Of a stretch of DNA of 64,000 nt, positions 39,499 to 50,984 are shown in pieces. Source of the DNA: Planctomycetota bacterium (GTDB lineage Bacteria > Planctomycetota > PUPC01 > DSUN01); assembly GCA_035384565.1 (NCBI GenBank), contig DAOOIT010000008.1, positions 1 through 64,000 on the forward strand, written 5' to 3'. Within the stretch, counting starts at the first letter, position 1; each line of letters starts with the position of its first letter. The position numbers were made by a program, and so were the translations under genes. The notes under the pieces were generated by a model. It had not been told where the DNA came from. It was given only the letters and a program-made list of their open reading frames with translations, and did not search any database.

Positions 39499-42140
39499 TT
39501 CCCAATCCTCTCATAGGCAGGGTAGGCAACCGACGTGCCGTCGGCGTAGTGCCAGATGGCGTCGGACCAGGTCCAGGGGCGGACGGTTTCGGCGGGAAGG
39601 TCCTTGTCGTCAATGCGGGTGGCGCCGCCGGCGACGGGAGAGTCCTTGGGTTTGGCCTTGAGCGCCACAGGTTCGCCCTGGCGGAGGTCGCGCAGCTCGA
39701 TCCAATCGGGCGGTCGGTGCTGGCGGTAGAAGTCGCGGGCGAAGCGGCGCACGGGCGCGATCTCGGCCGCCTCTTTCTCCCAGGGGTTCGGCATGGGGAG
39801 GCCGTTGTAGAGCTGGTAGACCTTGTGGACAGCTTCGGCGGTCTTGGGCGGGGCGCCCCAGATGCTGGAGAAGCTGAACATCCAGAGGAAATGCTCATCG
39901 CCCTCGCCGACGAGATTGGTGAAACCGGCCTTCCAGCCGAGGGTGCACTCGCCGAAGTTCTTCATGCCGATGTGGTGCATGGTGCGGAACATCCGCCACC
40001 AGAAAGGCTGGCACGGCACAGCGCTGTCGGCCTCGCCGTTGAGCATGGGCGCGTAGTCCACACCCGACAGGCCGCCGAAGCCGCCGTCCATGAGGAGCCA
40101 CCCGAAGCCCAGCCTGCGGCTCATGGCGAGCGTCGGCCACATGATGCGGTCCCACCAGCCCGTGGCCAAGCTCATGGGCGTCCACTGGTAGGGGGTGTTG
40201 ACGGGCCACGAGCCGTCGCGCTGGCGGCGGACCCAGTGCGTGTTTTCGCGGAAGAGGGGGATGCCGCGCTCGGCGAGGAGGGTGGGCACGTCGGGATAGC
40301 GGCAGCAGTCGTAGCCGTAGTAGGCGCGGGCCGTGGGGATGCGGTCGCTGAGCGCGGTAGGCACAGCGGTCTTGACGAATTCGGGGCGGAACCAGAAGCC
40401 GGGGTTGAGCCCCGCGGCGCGCAGCTTGTCGCACATGGCCTTGATCTGGGGATTGCAGTCGTGGGTCTCGTCGAGACGATAGGCGTCGTCCACGGTGATC
40501 GGCACGGCGTGCCAGAACTCGTGGTAGTTGAAGAAGCCGTCGCACGGGGAGCCTTGCAGGGCCTTGGCCCATTTTTCGGCGTGGGGGGCGGGGCCGCCGT
40601 CGCCCTTCGCGCCCCAGTGGGTGCCGGTGACATTGGTCGCGGCCAGCGTGTCCTGCACGCCCATCCGCTCGGAGACGGCGGCGAGGGTTTCACACCGGGC
40701 GTTGAGGTAGCGCTGCGGCAGCGGCTGGGTCTTGTCGGCGGTGTAGAGGTACTCGACGGTGTCCACGGCGACCCGCTGGCCCGCCTGGCCGAGGTCCCAG
40801 GCGAGACTCGGCCACACGCCGTCGGCGCCCTGCTCGGGATAGCTGGCGGAGTTCTGCGAGGCGTGGTAGTAGAGGCTGCGGGCCGTGATGGTGAGCGAGC
40901 CGGCCGGCCAGTCGTAGAAGATGAGCGGCTGGGCCTGAAGGCAGTCCTGGCTCGGATGATACCCGCCGGCGCGGCGGGGCGGCTTGGGACCCTGGAAGTA
41001 GACCACGCGGTTACGGTCGCCCGAGAAGTCCACGATCTCGCGGCCCGGCTCGCGGAAGCCGGTGTTGTAGCTCGTGACTCCCTTGCGGGAGCCGCCCGGG
41101 CCGAAGCCGTTGTTGAGCATCACCTGGTAGCCATGCTTCCAGGCGCTGGGCACCTCGACCTCGATAAGGCGGGCGAGACCGTGGTAGCGGGTGCCGTGGC
41201 GGTCGCGCTCGATCGGCCACCAGGTCTCCCACACGCGCACGAAGACCCAGGCTCGATAGCCCATCATCGTGAGCGGCTGCCAGTAGTGGAACGTCACGCG
41301 GTCGCCCTCGGCCTGCGGCGGGAACCAGCGCGGTTGGGCGTCGTGGTGGTAGCGCTCGAGCGGCAGCGTCATCGGGTCGGTGATGTGAGGGTGGGCGGTG
41401 CCGGCTTGGGCATCGCGGTAGTCGGGGTTGACGGGCCGCGCGGGCGAGTGGGCGACGTCCTCGCTCGGCTCCACCTGCCTGGCCCCCTGGGGCGGGATGA
41501 TGAGGGCGAGGCCGCGATTGTCGAAGCGCCCGATGTCGAGGCCGTTCCCAAAGTGCCGCGGGTAGAGCAGATGCTCGCCGTCCCGCGTCTTCCAGTCCAC
41601 CGGGCGGAAGCGGTCGTAGACCAGTTCCTGGCCGTCGGGGAAGGTGACGCGGACCGGGTGGGCGAGGAGCGGCACGTCCTTGTGGTCGCCGAAGGAGAGT
41701 GAATCGCTGCGGTCGGCTTTCGACAGGTTGCCCGTGCGGGCGTCCCACGACCACGCCCGCAGGTCGGAGAGCTTGGCCGTGCCGACGGCTCGGGGCGTGA
41801 CGGTGACCTCATTGCTCGGCGGCGTGAGGCGGCCGTCATTCAGCACGCCTACAACGGTGAAGCGGTACGTCTGGCCGTTGGTCAGTCCTGCCATGACGCA
41901 AGCTGGCTCTGTGAGAACGGGGCCATCGCCTTGAGGCCCTCGCACCCGCCAGCCGACGACCCGCTTGTCCTCGATCTGGGGATTCCACCGCAGGAACGCC
42001 TTGCCGTCGCCCGGGTCGGCCATCAGCGCCGTCGGCCCGAGGATGGGCAGCGGCGGCGGCCCCTGCGGCTTCGCCGCGGGCGGGCGAGGCAGGCAACTGG
42101 CCACGAACGCAACCGGGAGCAGCAGGAGGAGGCGTTTCAT
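39495..42140 (-). CDS. Lipoprotein glycoside-hydrolase-like protein with fibronectin type III domain
   Basis: 881 residues. Lipoprotein leader with C16 (LLLLPVAFVASC). A fibronectin-III-like domain spans about 35-115 (AFLRWNPQIEDKRVVGWRV, YRFTVVGVLNDG). A beta-sandwich is followed by a barrel-like region: FNYHEFWHAVPITVDDAYR, GLNPGFWFRPEF, GFGWLLMDGGFGG, reminiscent of clan-D (GH31/36-like) hydrolases. The catalytic residues are not certain. Start and stop overlap the neighbouring genes by 4 bases (ATGA on both sides), so it is the third gene of a translationally coupled operon. Confidence 0.78.
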   Translation of the reverse strand: MKRLLLLLPVAFVASCLPRPPAAKPQGPPPLPILGPTALMADPGDGKAFLRWNPQIEDKRVVGWRVRGPQGDGPVLTEPACVMAGLTNGQTYRFTVVGVLNDGRLTPPSNEVTVTPRAVGTAKLSDLRAWSWDARTGNLSKADRSDSLSFGDHKDVPLLAHPVRVTFPDGQELVYDRFRPVDWKTRDGEHLLYPRHFGNGLDIGRFDNRGLALIIPPQGARQVEPSEDVAHSPARPVNPDYRDAQAGTAHPHITDPMTLPLERYHHDAQPRWFPPQAEGDRVTFHYWQPLTMMGYRAWVFVRVWETWWPIERDRHGTRYHGLARLIEVEVPSAWKHGYQVMLNNGFGPGGSRKGVTSYNTGFREPGREIVDFSGDRNRVVYFQGPKPPRRAGGYHPSQDCLQAQPLIFYDWPAGSLTITARSLYYHASQNSASYPEQGADGVWPSLAWDLGQAGQRVAVDTVEYLYTADKTQPLPQRYLNARCETLAAVSERMGVQDTLAATNVTGTHWGAKGDGGPAPHAEKWAKALQGSPCDGFFNYHEFWHAVPITVDDAYRLDETHDCNPQIKAMCDKLRAAGLNPGFWFRPEFVKTAVPTALSDRIPTARAYYGYDCCRYPDVPTLLAERGIPLFRENTHWVRRQRDGSWPVNTPYQWTPMSLATGWWDRIMWPTLAMSRRLGFGWLLMDGGFGGLSGVDYAPMLNGEADSAVPCQPFWWRMFRTMHHIGMKNFGECTLGWKAGFTNLVGEGDEHFLWMFSFSSIWGAPPKTAEAVHKVYQLYNGLPMPNPWEKEAAEIAPVRRFARDFYRQHRPPDWIELRDLRQGEPVALKAKPKDSPVAGGATRIDDKDLPAETVRPWTWSDAIWHYADGTSVAYPAYERIGK

Positions 42141-44218
42141 TGTGTGATCCTGAACACTCGGGCGCTCTTGCGGTCAATGTCAATCACCGACACGCCGGCC
42201 GACACGCGATACACTTCGCCTGCGCCTCCGATCTCGACGAGGCGGGCGGAGCGCATGCGGCGGAACGCGACAGCGGCATTCACCGCGCGGTCGTGGTGGT
42301 TGAGGAGGTAGAGCACCTTCGCTCCGGGGGTCCGATGGAGGACGGCCTCGACGAGGTTGTGCGGTTCCGCCTCGCCGGCCGTGCGCCGCCCCTCGCTGGA
42401 GTGCATGGTGGTGACGGGCGGGCACGAGGCCGCGACAACAGGCTGGCCGATCAGTTCAGCCACCAATGCTTTCACCTGGGCGACGACCTGAGGATCTTCC
42501 TTGCCCGGCTCGGCGGCGGCAGAGCCGCCCCACCAGATAACCTTGCCTTTGCCGAGCCTGCGGGGTCTGGCGGGCGGGCCGCCGAGGCCGAGGAAGTCGA
42601 GCGGCTGGCCCGCCAGGTTGACACGCGGCCAAGTGTGGCTGACGACGAGGACTCCGCCCTTGCGGACGTAGGCGGCCAGGAGCTTGACAGCGCTCTCCTC
42701 GATGAATGGCTCAGCGGCGAGCCAGACGAGCTTGTGCTCGGCGAGCTTTTCGGCGGCGTCCGAAATGTCCACGGCCGCGGCGTGGTAGCCGGCCTGGCCC
42801 GCGAGGCGGAAGAGGCCCTCGTATTCGGCGACGGCGGCGCCCGCCTTCTCGCCCCAGAGCACGGGCTCGCCCACGTGCAGGTCGTTGTCGGCGCACGGCA
42901 TCGGGTCGCCCAGGTGGCTGTGCCACATGTAGGGGCGATAGTAGGCGATGGCGAAATCGCTCACGGGCTTCAGCGAGTTCCACTTCTTGAGGCCGCGCGC
43001 GACGGCGACGACGTTGCGGAGGGCCTCGTGGTTCTCGCGGCGGTGGCCCATGTGGCTCACGGGCGCGTCGCCCCACGAGTAGCGGTCGTGGAACATGAAC
43101 CAACTGATCGCCTGGCAGCCGTTGGCCATCGCGGCCAGGCTCATGAACTCGGTGTGGTTGCGCGGCACGCGGTTGCCCTGGAGGTTGACGAACCACCAGC
43201 CGCCCATGAACTCGGCCGACCAGGTGACGGGGAGCGTGGCGTTCATCAGCTTGAGCACACGGGCCATCGAGGAGTAGCCGGAGTAGCTCAGCCAGGGGTT
43301 GCGGTAGAAGTCGTAGCCCACCAGGCCGCCGGTGCCCTCGGCGAAGCGGGCGAAGTTCGTCGGCACACCCTCGGGGCGGTGGGGGTTGATGTTGGTGTAG
43401 TAGCTCACACCGCGCAGGCCGCACTCCTCGTGCATCGCCCGCAGGGTCTTCAGGTACTCGGCCATCAGCCATTCCTTGAAGGCCACCCAGTCGAAGTACC
43501 AGCGGAGATTGGCTTCGACGCCCTCCAGCTTTCGCGGCGGCTCGACGTCCTCGAAGGAGGCCACGCGCTGCTTGTAGGGCAGCCTGTCGGGGGAGCCGTA
43601 GGTTCTTGCGAGCCACTGGTGATAGAGTCCGCCGCGCCCGACGACGCAGGGATTATAGTCGGCGCCGAAGAAGCTGTCGCGGACGATGTAGCTCACCTCG
43701 TTATCGAGGTTGCAGGTGGCGATGGGGCCGCGTTTCGCCGCGGTGAAGTCGCGGGCAACAGCATCCACCGCGGCGAACCAGATGCGCACCTCGTCGAGGT
43801 AGGCGGGGTGCAGATAGGACGGCTGCCAGCCCTCTTTGGCCTGGAGCATGTAACCGGGCGCGGGCGCGTTGTCGGCCTGCCAGACCATCATCCCCACGTC
43901 GCCTGTCACGATGCGGCGGGGGTGGCCGCCCCAGGCCATCTCGTTGCACACGAAGGGGCCGGGGCGATAGGCGAGCTTGAGCCCGACCTCCTTCACCAGC
44001 CCCAGGTAGCCGATCAGGTTGCGGCGCGGATCCGTCGAGCCGTCGAGGTCGAAGTGGCCCTTCTCCACCTCATGCACTTCCCAGGGCACGTAGCTCGAGA
44101 TGCCGGGCAGCCCCGCATCGGCGGCGGCCTCGAGCACCCTGCGCCAGCACTGCGGATCGAGCCGCCAGTACTGTACTTCGGCAGCAAAGAGGTTGAAGGG
44201 TTTGGGCGGTCTGGTCAC
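42137..44218 (-). CDS. GH35/GH42-like beta-galactosidase
   Basis: 693 residues from a GTG at 44218 that overlaps the stop of the preceding gene (GTGA). The N-terminal barrel follows the GH35 pattern closely: FNLFAAEVQYWRLDPQCW, SSYVPWEVHEVEKGHFDLDG, LKLAYRPGPFVCNEMAWGG. The putative acid/base is E in CNLDNEVSYI; E in TWSAEFMGGWW is the candidate nucleophile. A C-terminal beta-galactosidase trimerisation-like domain (LVWLAAEPFIEESAVKLL) and a small beta domain follow. There is no signal peptide, although neighbours are exported. The likely substrate is a beta-galactoside in a plant or algal glycan. Confidence 0.86.
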   Translation of the reverse strand: MTRPPKPFNLFAAEVQYWRLDPQCWRRVLEAAADAGLPGISSYVPWEVHEVEKGHFDLDGSTDPRRNLIGYLGLVKEVGLKLAYRPGPFVCNEMAWGGHPRRIVTGDVGMMVWQADNAPAPGYMLQAKEGWQPSYLHPAYLDEVRIWFAAVDAVARDFTAAKRGPIATCNLDNEVSYIVRDSFFGADYNPCVVGRGGLYHQWLARTYGSPDRLPYKQRVASFEDVEPPRKLEGVEANLRWYFDWVAFKEWLMAEYLKTLRAMHEECGLRGVSYYTNINPHRPEGVPTNFARFAEGTGGLVGYDFYRNPWLSYSGYSSMARVLKLMNATLPVTWSAEFMGGWWFVNLQGNRVPRNHTEFMSLAAMANGCQAISWFMFHDRYSWGDAPVSHMGHRRENHEALRNVVAVARGLKKWNSLKPVSDFAIAYYRPYMWHSHLGDPMPCADNDLHVGEPVLWGEKAGAAVAEYEGLFRLAGQAGYHAAAVDISDAAEKLAEHKLVWLAAEPFIEESAVKLLAAYVRKGGVLVVSHTWPRVNLAGQPLDFLGLGGPPARPRRLGKGKVIWWGGSAAAEPGKEDPQVVAQVKALVAELIGQPVVAASCPPVTTMHSSEGRRTAGEAEPHNLVEAVLHRTPGAKVLYLLNHHDRAVNAAVAFRRMRSARLVEIGGAGEVYRVSAGVSVIDIDRKSARVFRITQ

Positions 44219-46236
44219 GGTTTCTCCTCGATGCACCACAGGTGGCCCGTCGTACGCACGTAGAGGCGACCGGCCACGGGGGCCGGTGAGGCCCAGATCG
44301 CCTCGCCAAGCTCGTTCTCCGTGAGCTTGCGGAAGGCCCGCTCCGCGGCGACCACGGTGGTCTTGCCCGAGACGTCGGGGAAGTAGACCGCGCCGCCGGC
44401 CGCGATGGGCGAGGCCATGCAGCCCCGGCCGTTGAGCTGCCGGCTCCAGAGCAGTTCCCCCGTCCTCGCGTCGAGACAGTGGGCGTCGCGGTGGGCTGAG
44501 ACGACGAAGAGCAGGCCGTTGGAAAGCACGGGCGAGGCCACGAGTTGGCCCCGACACCTCAGTTCCGTCGCCCACACGGTCGGTTCCTGGCCGCCGCCCA
44601 GCTTCGAGAGGCTCAGGGCCTGCACCCGACGAGCGGTCGCGAGGAACACGGTGTCGCCATCGGAGACCGCGCTGGCGACTTGCTCGCTGTGGGTGGCAAC
44701 CGGGTGGCGCCACACCTCCTGGCCCGACTTGATGTCCAGGGCGCGGAGGAGGTCCTCTTTGCCCACCCCGTCCCACGCCCAGACAAGCAGGAGCTTCCTG
44801 CCCTCAACCGTGGCGACCGCTGGCGTTCGGGCCTGGCCTTCGCCGCCCGGCCAGGGGCGAAGGCCCGCTGTCCACACGCGCCTGCCCGTCGCGGCGTCCA
44901 GTGCGGCGACGTAGGGCGCATCAGGTTGCGTGCCGGGGATGACAAGCAAGCCATCGCAGAGCAGCGGCGACGCGCCGACACCGTGCACGTCGTCGAACGG
45001 CACGTCTCGGCTTGTCCAGAGCATCTTCCCCGACAGATCGGTGCACATGGCGCCGGCGGAGCCGAACCAGGCGATCGCTCGTTCACCGTCGCTGACGGGG
45101 GTGGGCGTGGCCGGCGAGTTGCGGTAGCTCATGGGCGGCTGAGGCCCGTGAAGTCCCTCGCGGGTCCACTTGACGGCGCCCGTTTCGCGGTCGAGACAGA
45201 TGACGGCCCTGGCCAGTTCCTTGCTCACGCCGAGGTAGTTGCGGGTGCTGAACCCCAGGGCACCTGCGAGAACCAGTAGCGCGGCGAGCCACCGCCCGCG
45301 TGGGTAGATGCTGGGGAGGCCACAGCCCAACAGGCTGAGCACAAACCACGCCACGCCGCAAATGGTGACGATCGTAGCAGGCGGCAGCATCCGGGCCAGC
45401 ATGACGCCCCCGGTAACCGTCCCGGCGACAACCATGATTCCCAGGATGATCTGCAAGGACCCCGCCCGCCCTTGCCGCTGCTGCGTTTGGGGCTTGGACT
45501 GGCCTTCCAAGAGCACCAAGAGCAGCAGCCCCGCTGCGATGCCCAGTGGGATTGCGGCGGCGTGAAGCGTCGCCGACCCATAGCGGCCGGGCGTGCGCAG
45601 ATCGAAGTACTCGGGCATCGGACGACCCAGGATGACGAACGAGGAGAACACCAGAGCGACGAAAACAAGCCCCAGCCGCATCTTGTCCCGGGCGGCCAGC
45701 GCGAAGCTGCTCAGAATCAAGGAGAGCGAGACCATGTTGGCGGTCAACAACCAGCTCTCCATACGTGCGTCCGTGGAGGGTTCGCCAGCGCCGAAGTCGA
45801 AGAAGGCTGCGGTGGCGCACCTGGCGAAGGCGCCCGCAGCGACGCAACAGAGAGCGGCGCCTGCGACCTGGCGTATCGTAGGCCCTGGGCGCCGCAGGAA
45901 CGCCGCAAAGGCGAATGGCACGCTCCAGGCGAGAACGACAGCAGAGATGCCCCACCAGATGCAAAGCCGAACAACCCTGAGCGCTTCGCCCTCGGCGGCA
46001 GCATAGGCGGAGGCAACGAGCACGGAGTCGCCAACGACGATGGGCGAGGAGTGGCCCTTGCCACGGATGGGCGTCTTCCAGCGGATGCACTTCTCAGCGG
46101 ACCACTGGGTGGGATAGTTGCCTGGCTCCGCGCGGCCCTCGCGCTCCAGGCCACGCCAGCCGGGCCATTCGCCGGCGACTGCGGGGCAGGCCCACACTGC
46201 CACGAGGAGCCCAACCAGAGCACAGAGTCGCAGCAA
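44215..46236 (-). CDS. PQQ/BamB-like beta-propeller with an inserted multi-helix membrane domain
   Basis: 673 residues if it starts at the TTG at 46236, the only reasonable in-frame start downstream of the promoter; this start is uncertain. A signal or first helix (LCALVGLLVAVWACPAVAG) leads into the first propeller blade (WPGWRGLEREG, IRWKTPIRGKGHSSPIVVGD). About 250 residues with eight or nine hydrophobic helices then interrupt the propeller, which resumes at CLDRETGAVKWTREG and continues with typical blades (ALDAATGRRVWTAG, CLDARTGELLWSRQ, LYVRTTGHLWCIEEK). The role could be sensing or assembly at the membrane. First gene of the coupled exported-hydrolase operon. Confidence 0.8.
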   Translation of the reverse strand: MLRLCALVGLLVAVWACPAVAGEWPGWRGLEREGRAEPGNYPTQWSAEKCIRWKTPIRGKGHSSPIVVGDSVLVASAYAAAEGEALRVVRLCIWWGISAVVLAWSVPFAFAAFLRRPGPTIRQVAGAALCCVAAGAFARCATAAFFDFGAGEPSTDARMESWLLTANMVSLSLILSSFALAARDKMRLGLVFVALVFSSFVILGRPMPEYFDLRTPGRYGSATLHAAAIPLGIAAGLLLLVLLEGQSKPQTQQRQGRAGSLQIILGIMVVAGTVTGGVMLARMLPPATIVTICGVAWFVLSLLGCGLPSIYPRGRWLAALLVLAGALGFSTRNYLGVSKELARAVICLDRETGAVKWTREGLHGPQPPMSYRNSPATPTPVSDGERAIAWFGSAGAMCTDLSGKMLWTSRDVPFDDVHGVGASPLLCDGLLVIPGTQPDAPYVAALDAATGRRVWTAGLRPWPGGEGQARTPAVATVEGRKLLLVWAWDGVGKEDLLRALDIKSGQEVWRHPVATHSEQVASAVSDGDTVFLATARRVQALSLSKLGGGQEPTVWATELRCRGQLVASPVLSNGLLFVVSAHRDAHCLDARTGELLWSRQLNGRGCMASPIAAGGAVYFPDVSGKTTVVAAERAFRKLTENELGEAIWASPAPVAGRLYVRTTGHLWCIEEKP

Positions 46237-46298
46237 GGCAGCCCCATCACTCGAAACGCTGCGGAAACGACACCCGCCGCCACGGCCAACGGCACGGC

Positions 46299-46327
46299 AT
46301 GATACCCGAACGCGCCCACTGAGGCAA
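46299..46327 (-). promoter_or_regulatory. Promoter of the propeller/hydrolase operon
   Basis: Minus strand TTGCCT (46327-46322), 17-base spacer, TATCAT (46304-46299). Confidence 0.5.
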
Positions 46328-46353
46328 GCGTTGCGATCCGCAGGGAACGCCGC

Positions 46354-46382
46354 TTGACACCCCCGAAGTCCGGATGTAATAT
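46354..46382 (+). promoter_or_regulatory. Promoter of the STAS-HATPase gene
   Basis: TTGACA at 46354-46359, 17-base spacer, TAATAT at 46377-46382; divergent from the propeller operon promoter. Confidence 0.6.
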
Positions 46383-46438
46383 GGCCGACGGCGTTTTTCG
46401 GGCGCGGGGCGCGCAGCCGAACCCCAGGGAGTGCATTG

Positions 46439-47368
46439 ATGAGCACGCTGGATATTCAGGTCGAACCCCTTCAGGGCGTGGAGAAGGGCGTGGTCGTGCG
46501 TCTGGACGGGGCGCTCGACCAGCCGACGCGCGACGCCTTCCTGAGCAAGCTCAAGTCGGTCATCAGCGAAGGCAACACGCGATGTGTCCTGGACATGGAG
46601 CGCGTGACCTACGCCAACTCCACCGCCATTGGCGACCTGGTGATCCAGTTCGACCAGTTCCGCGACGCGGGCGGCGAGCTGGTCCTCGTGAACCCCCAGC
46701 ATCGCGTGCTGGTGATCATCGAGATGGTGGGCGTGAACAGCGTGCTCCCCATCTTCAACACCCTGGAGGAAGCGCGGCAGCACTTGACCCGTCCGCAGGA
46801 ACGCGCCGCGGCGCCGGCGCCCGAGAAGCGGCCGGCGGCAGAGGCGGCGCCCTCGGCCCCCGGCACCTTCCCGCTGCGGTCGGACTGCTCGACGTGCGGC
46901 GTGACGCTGGAGTTCGCGCAGGCCGGCCGCTTCCGCTGCCCGCACTGCGGGGCCGTCTACGGCGTGACACCGGCTGCGCAGGCCATCCCAGGCCGGCCGC
47001 GCACCGGCGCCCCCCTGGAACTCACCGTGCCGTGCCAGCCGCGCGTGCTCGAGGCCGTGCAGCGGCTCATCGCCAGCCTGCCCGCCTGGAGCGGCTACAC
47101 GGACATCGAGCGGGCGCGCCTCGAGACCGCCATCGCCGAGGTCTGCACGGTCATTCATCAGAAGGCCTACGAGGGCAACAGCGACGGCACCATCCAGATG
47201 CTCGTGCTGTGCCACAAGGATGCCGTGGCCATCCGCCTAGCCGACCACGGCAAGACGCTCAGCCGCGCCGCCTTCCCCACGGCGGTGGACTACATGACCG
47301 AGTTCGAGCACCGCCCGCGTCCCGCCCGAGGCAACTACCTGAAGATGACCAAGCGGAGCGGCAGCTAG
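46439..47368 (+). CDS. STAS - zinc ribbon - HATPase (RsbV/RsbW-like) fusion protein
   Basis: 309 residues from the ATG at 46439. Residues 1-112 form a STAS domain of the anti-sigma-antagonist type, with S61 in TYANSTAIGDL at the usual phosphorylated position. Then comes an Ala/Pro linker and a four-Cys zinc ribbon (C150, C153, C167, C170). Residues about 195-305 resemble an RsbW/SpoIIAB HATPase (ERARLETAIAEVCTVIH, IRLADHGKTLSR), but the N-box Asn that binds Mg-ATP appears replaced by Val, so kinase activity is doubtful. Antagonist and kinase are normally separate partners; here they are one chain. It lies next to a Ser/Thr kinase gene. Confidence 0.82.
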   Translation: MSTLDIQVEPLQGVEKGVVVRLDGALDQPTRDAFLSKLKSVISEGNTRCVLDMERVTYANSTAIGDLVIQFDQFRDAGGELVLVNPQHRVLVIIEMVGVNSVLPIFNTLEEARQHLTRPQERAAAPAPEKRPAAEAAPSAPGTFPLRSDCSTCGVTLEFAQAGRFRCPHCGAVYGVTPAAQAIPGRPRTGAPLELTVPCQPRVLEAVQRLIASLPAWSGYTDIERARLETAIAEVCTVIHQKAYEGNSDGTIQMLVLCHKDAVAIRLADHGKTLSRAAFPTAVDYMTEFEHRPRPARGNYLKMTKRSGS

Positions 47369-47386
47369 GGTCCGTCCAGGCCCCGG

Positions 47387-47415
47387 TTGATTTCCCGCCA
47401 GCCGGCTCGTATAGT
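47387..47415 (+). promoter_or_regulatory. Promoter of the Ser/Thr kinase gene
   Basis: TTGATT at 47387-47392, 17-base spacer, TATAGT at 47410-47415. Confidence 0.6.
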
Positions 47416-47477
47416 TGAGATTGGGCCATGGCGGTGTTGCTCACGCGCATCCCTTGAGTACGAAGTGAGGCGGCCCG

Positions 47478-50273
<2,796 letters not shown>

Positions 50274-50318
50274 CGCGCGCACGGCGTGCGCCTGCGGACA
50301 CGCAGCCTCTCACGTGTT

Positions 50319-50347
50319 TTGACAGGGGGAGGGCTTCGCGCTAGGAT
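50319..50347 (+). promoter_or_regulatory. Promoter of ilvN
   Basis: TTGACA at 50319-50324, 17-base spacer, TAGGAT at 50342-50347. Confidence 0.6.
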
Positions 50348-50353
50348 AGTGAT

Positions 50354-50435
50354 GGTGCAGAGCCAGGCGCGCAACAGCCGGCCTGCGCCAGCGAGGCGCT
50401 GGGTCCTTGGCCCTGCGCAGGCGGCGAGTTGCACC
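50354..50435 (+). promoter_or_regulatory. Structured 5' leader of ilvN
   Basis: The leader folds into three nested stems: GGTGCA (50354-50359) with TGCACC (50430-50435), GCCTGCGC (50381-50388) with GCGCAGGC (50415-50422), and CCAGCG with CGCTGG (50388-50402, AGG loop). It starts right at the expected transcription start and ends 15 bases before the GTG. It may be an attenuator or other cis-regulatory RNA; no T-box or leader-peptide signature was found. Confidence 0.4.
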
Positions 50436-50450
50436 ACGGAGACGCTCAGC

Positions 50451-50930
50451 GTGAAACACATCATCTCGGCGCTCGTGCAGAACGAGACGGGCGTGCTGGC
50501 ACATATTTCCGGCCTGTTCGCCGGACGCGGCTTCAACATTGACAGCCTGACCGTGGGGGAGACCGAGGACCCCGCCGTCTCGCGCATGACCATCGTCGTC
50601 GAAGGTGACGAGCAGATTCTCGAACAGGTCGTCAAGCAGCTCCGCAAGGTCATCACCGTGCTCAAGGTGCAGGACTTCTCCGGGCGCGACTACGTCGAGC
50701 GCGACCTGATGCTGATCAAGATCAACGCCCCGTCGGGCCGCCGCGGCGAGATCATCGAGCTGGTCACGCTCTTCCGCGGCAGGGTGGTGGACGTGAGCCC
50801 GACGGAACTCATGGTCGAGCTCTCCGGCCCCGAGAAGAAGATCGAAGCTTTCGTCGCCCTCGTGCGGCCGTTCGGCATCAAGGAGCTCTGCCGTACGGGG
50901 CGCGTGGCCCTGGCTCGCGGCGTTCGCTGA
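50451..50930 (+). CDS. ilvN: Acetolactate synthase small (regulatory) subunit
   Basis: Regulatory subunit of acetohydroxyacid synthase, first step of valine, leucine and isoleucine synthesis; it confers feedback inhibition by valine. 159 residues, the usual length, from a GTG at 50451 with a GGAG site. The ACT domain is clear: VQNETGVLAHISGLFAGRGF and NIDSLTVGETEDPAVSRMTIVV. The C-terminal half (YVERDLMLIKINA, FRGRVVDVSPTELMVELSG) is typical of IlvN/IlvH. The catalytic ilvB gene is not adjacent, which is unusual; the frame upstream to 50286 is leader RNA, not protein. Confidence 0.94.
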   Translation: MKHIISALVQNETGVLAHISGLFAGRGFNIDSLTVGETEDPAVSRMTIVVEGDEQILEQVVKQLRKVITVLKVQDFSGRDYVERDLMLIKINAPSGRRGEIIELVTLFRGRVVDVSPTELMVELSGPEKKIEAFVALVRPFGIKELCRTGRVALARGVR

Positions 50931-50984
50931 CCGCCACCGCGGCCGCGCAGCGAGAGTGAGGCGGGGACCTCACAGGAGGCGAGG

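Noticed and set aside
37390..44263. Several 700-codon open frames antisense to the exported-hydrolase genes
   Set aside because: Composition is that of antisense shadows, with no ribosome binding sites or motifs; the minus-strand genes show catalytic motifs and coupled overlaps.
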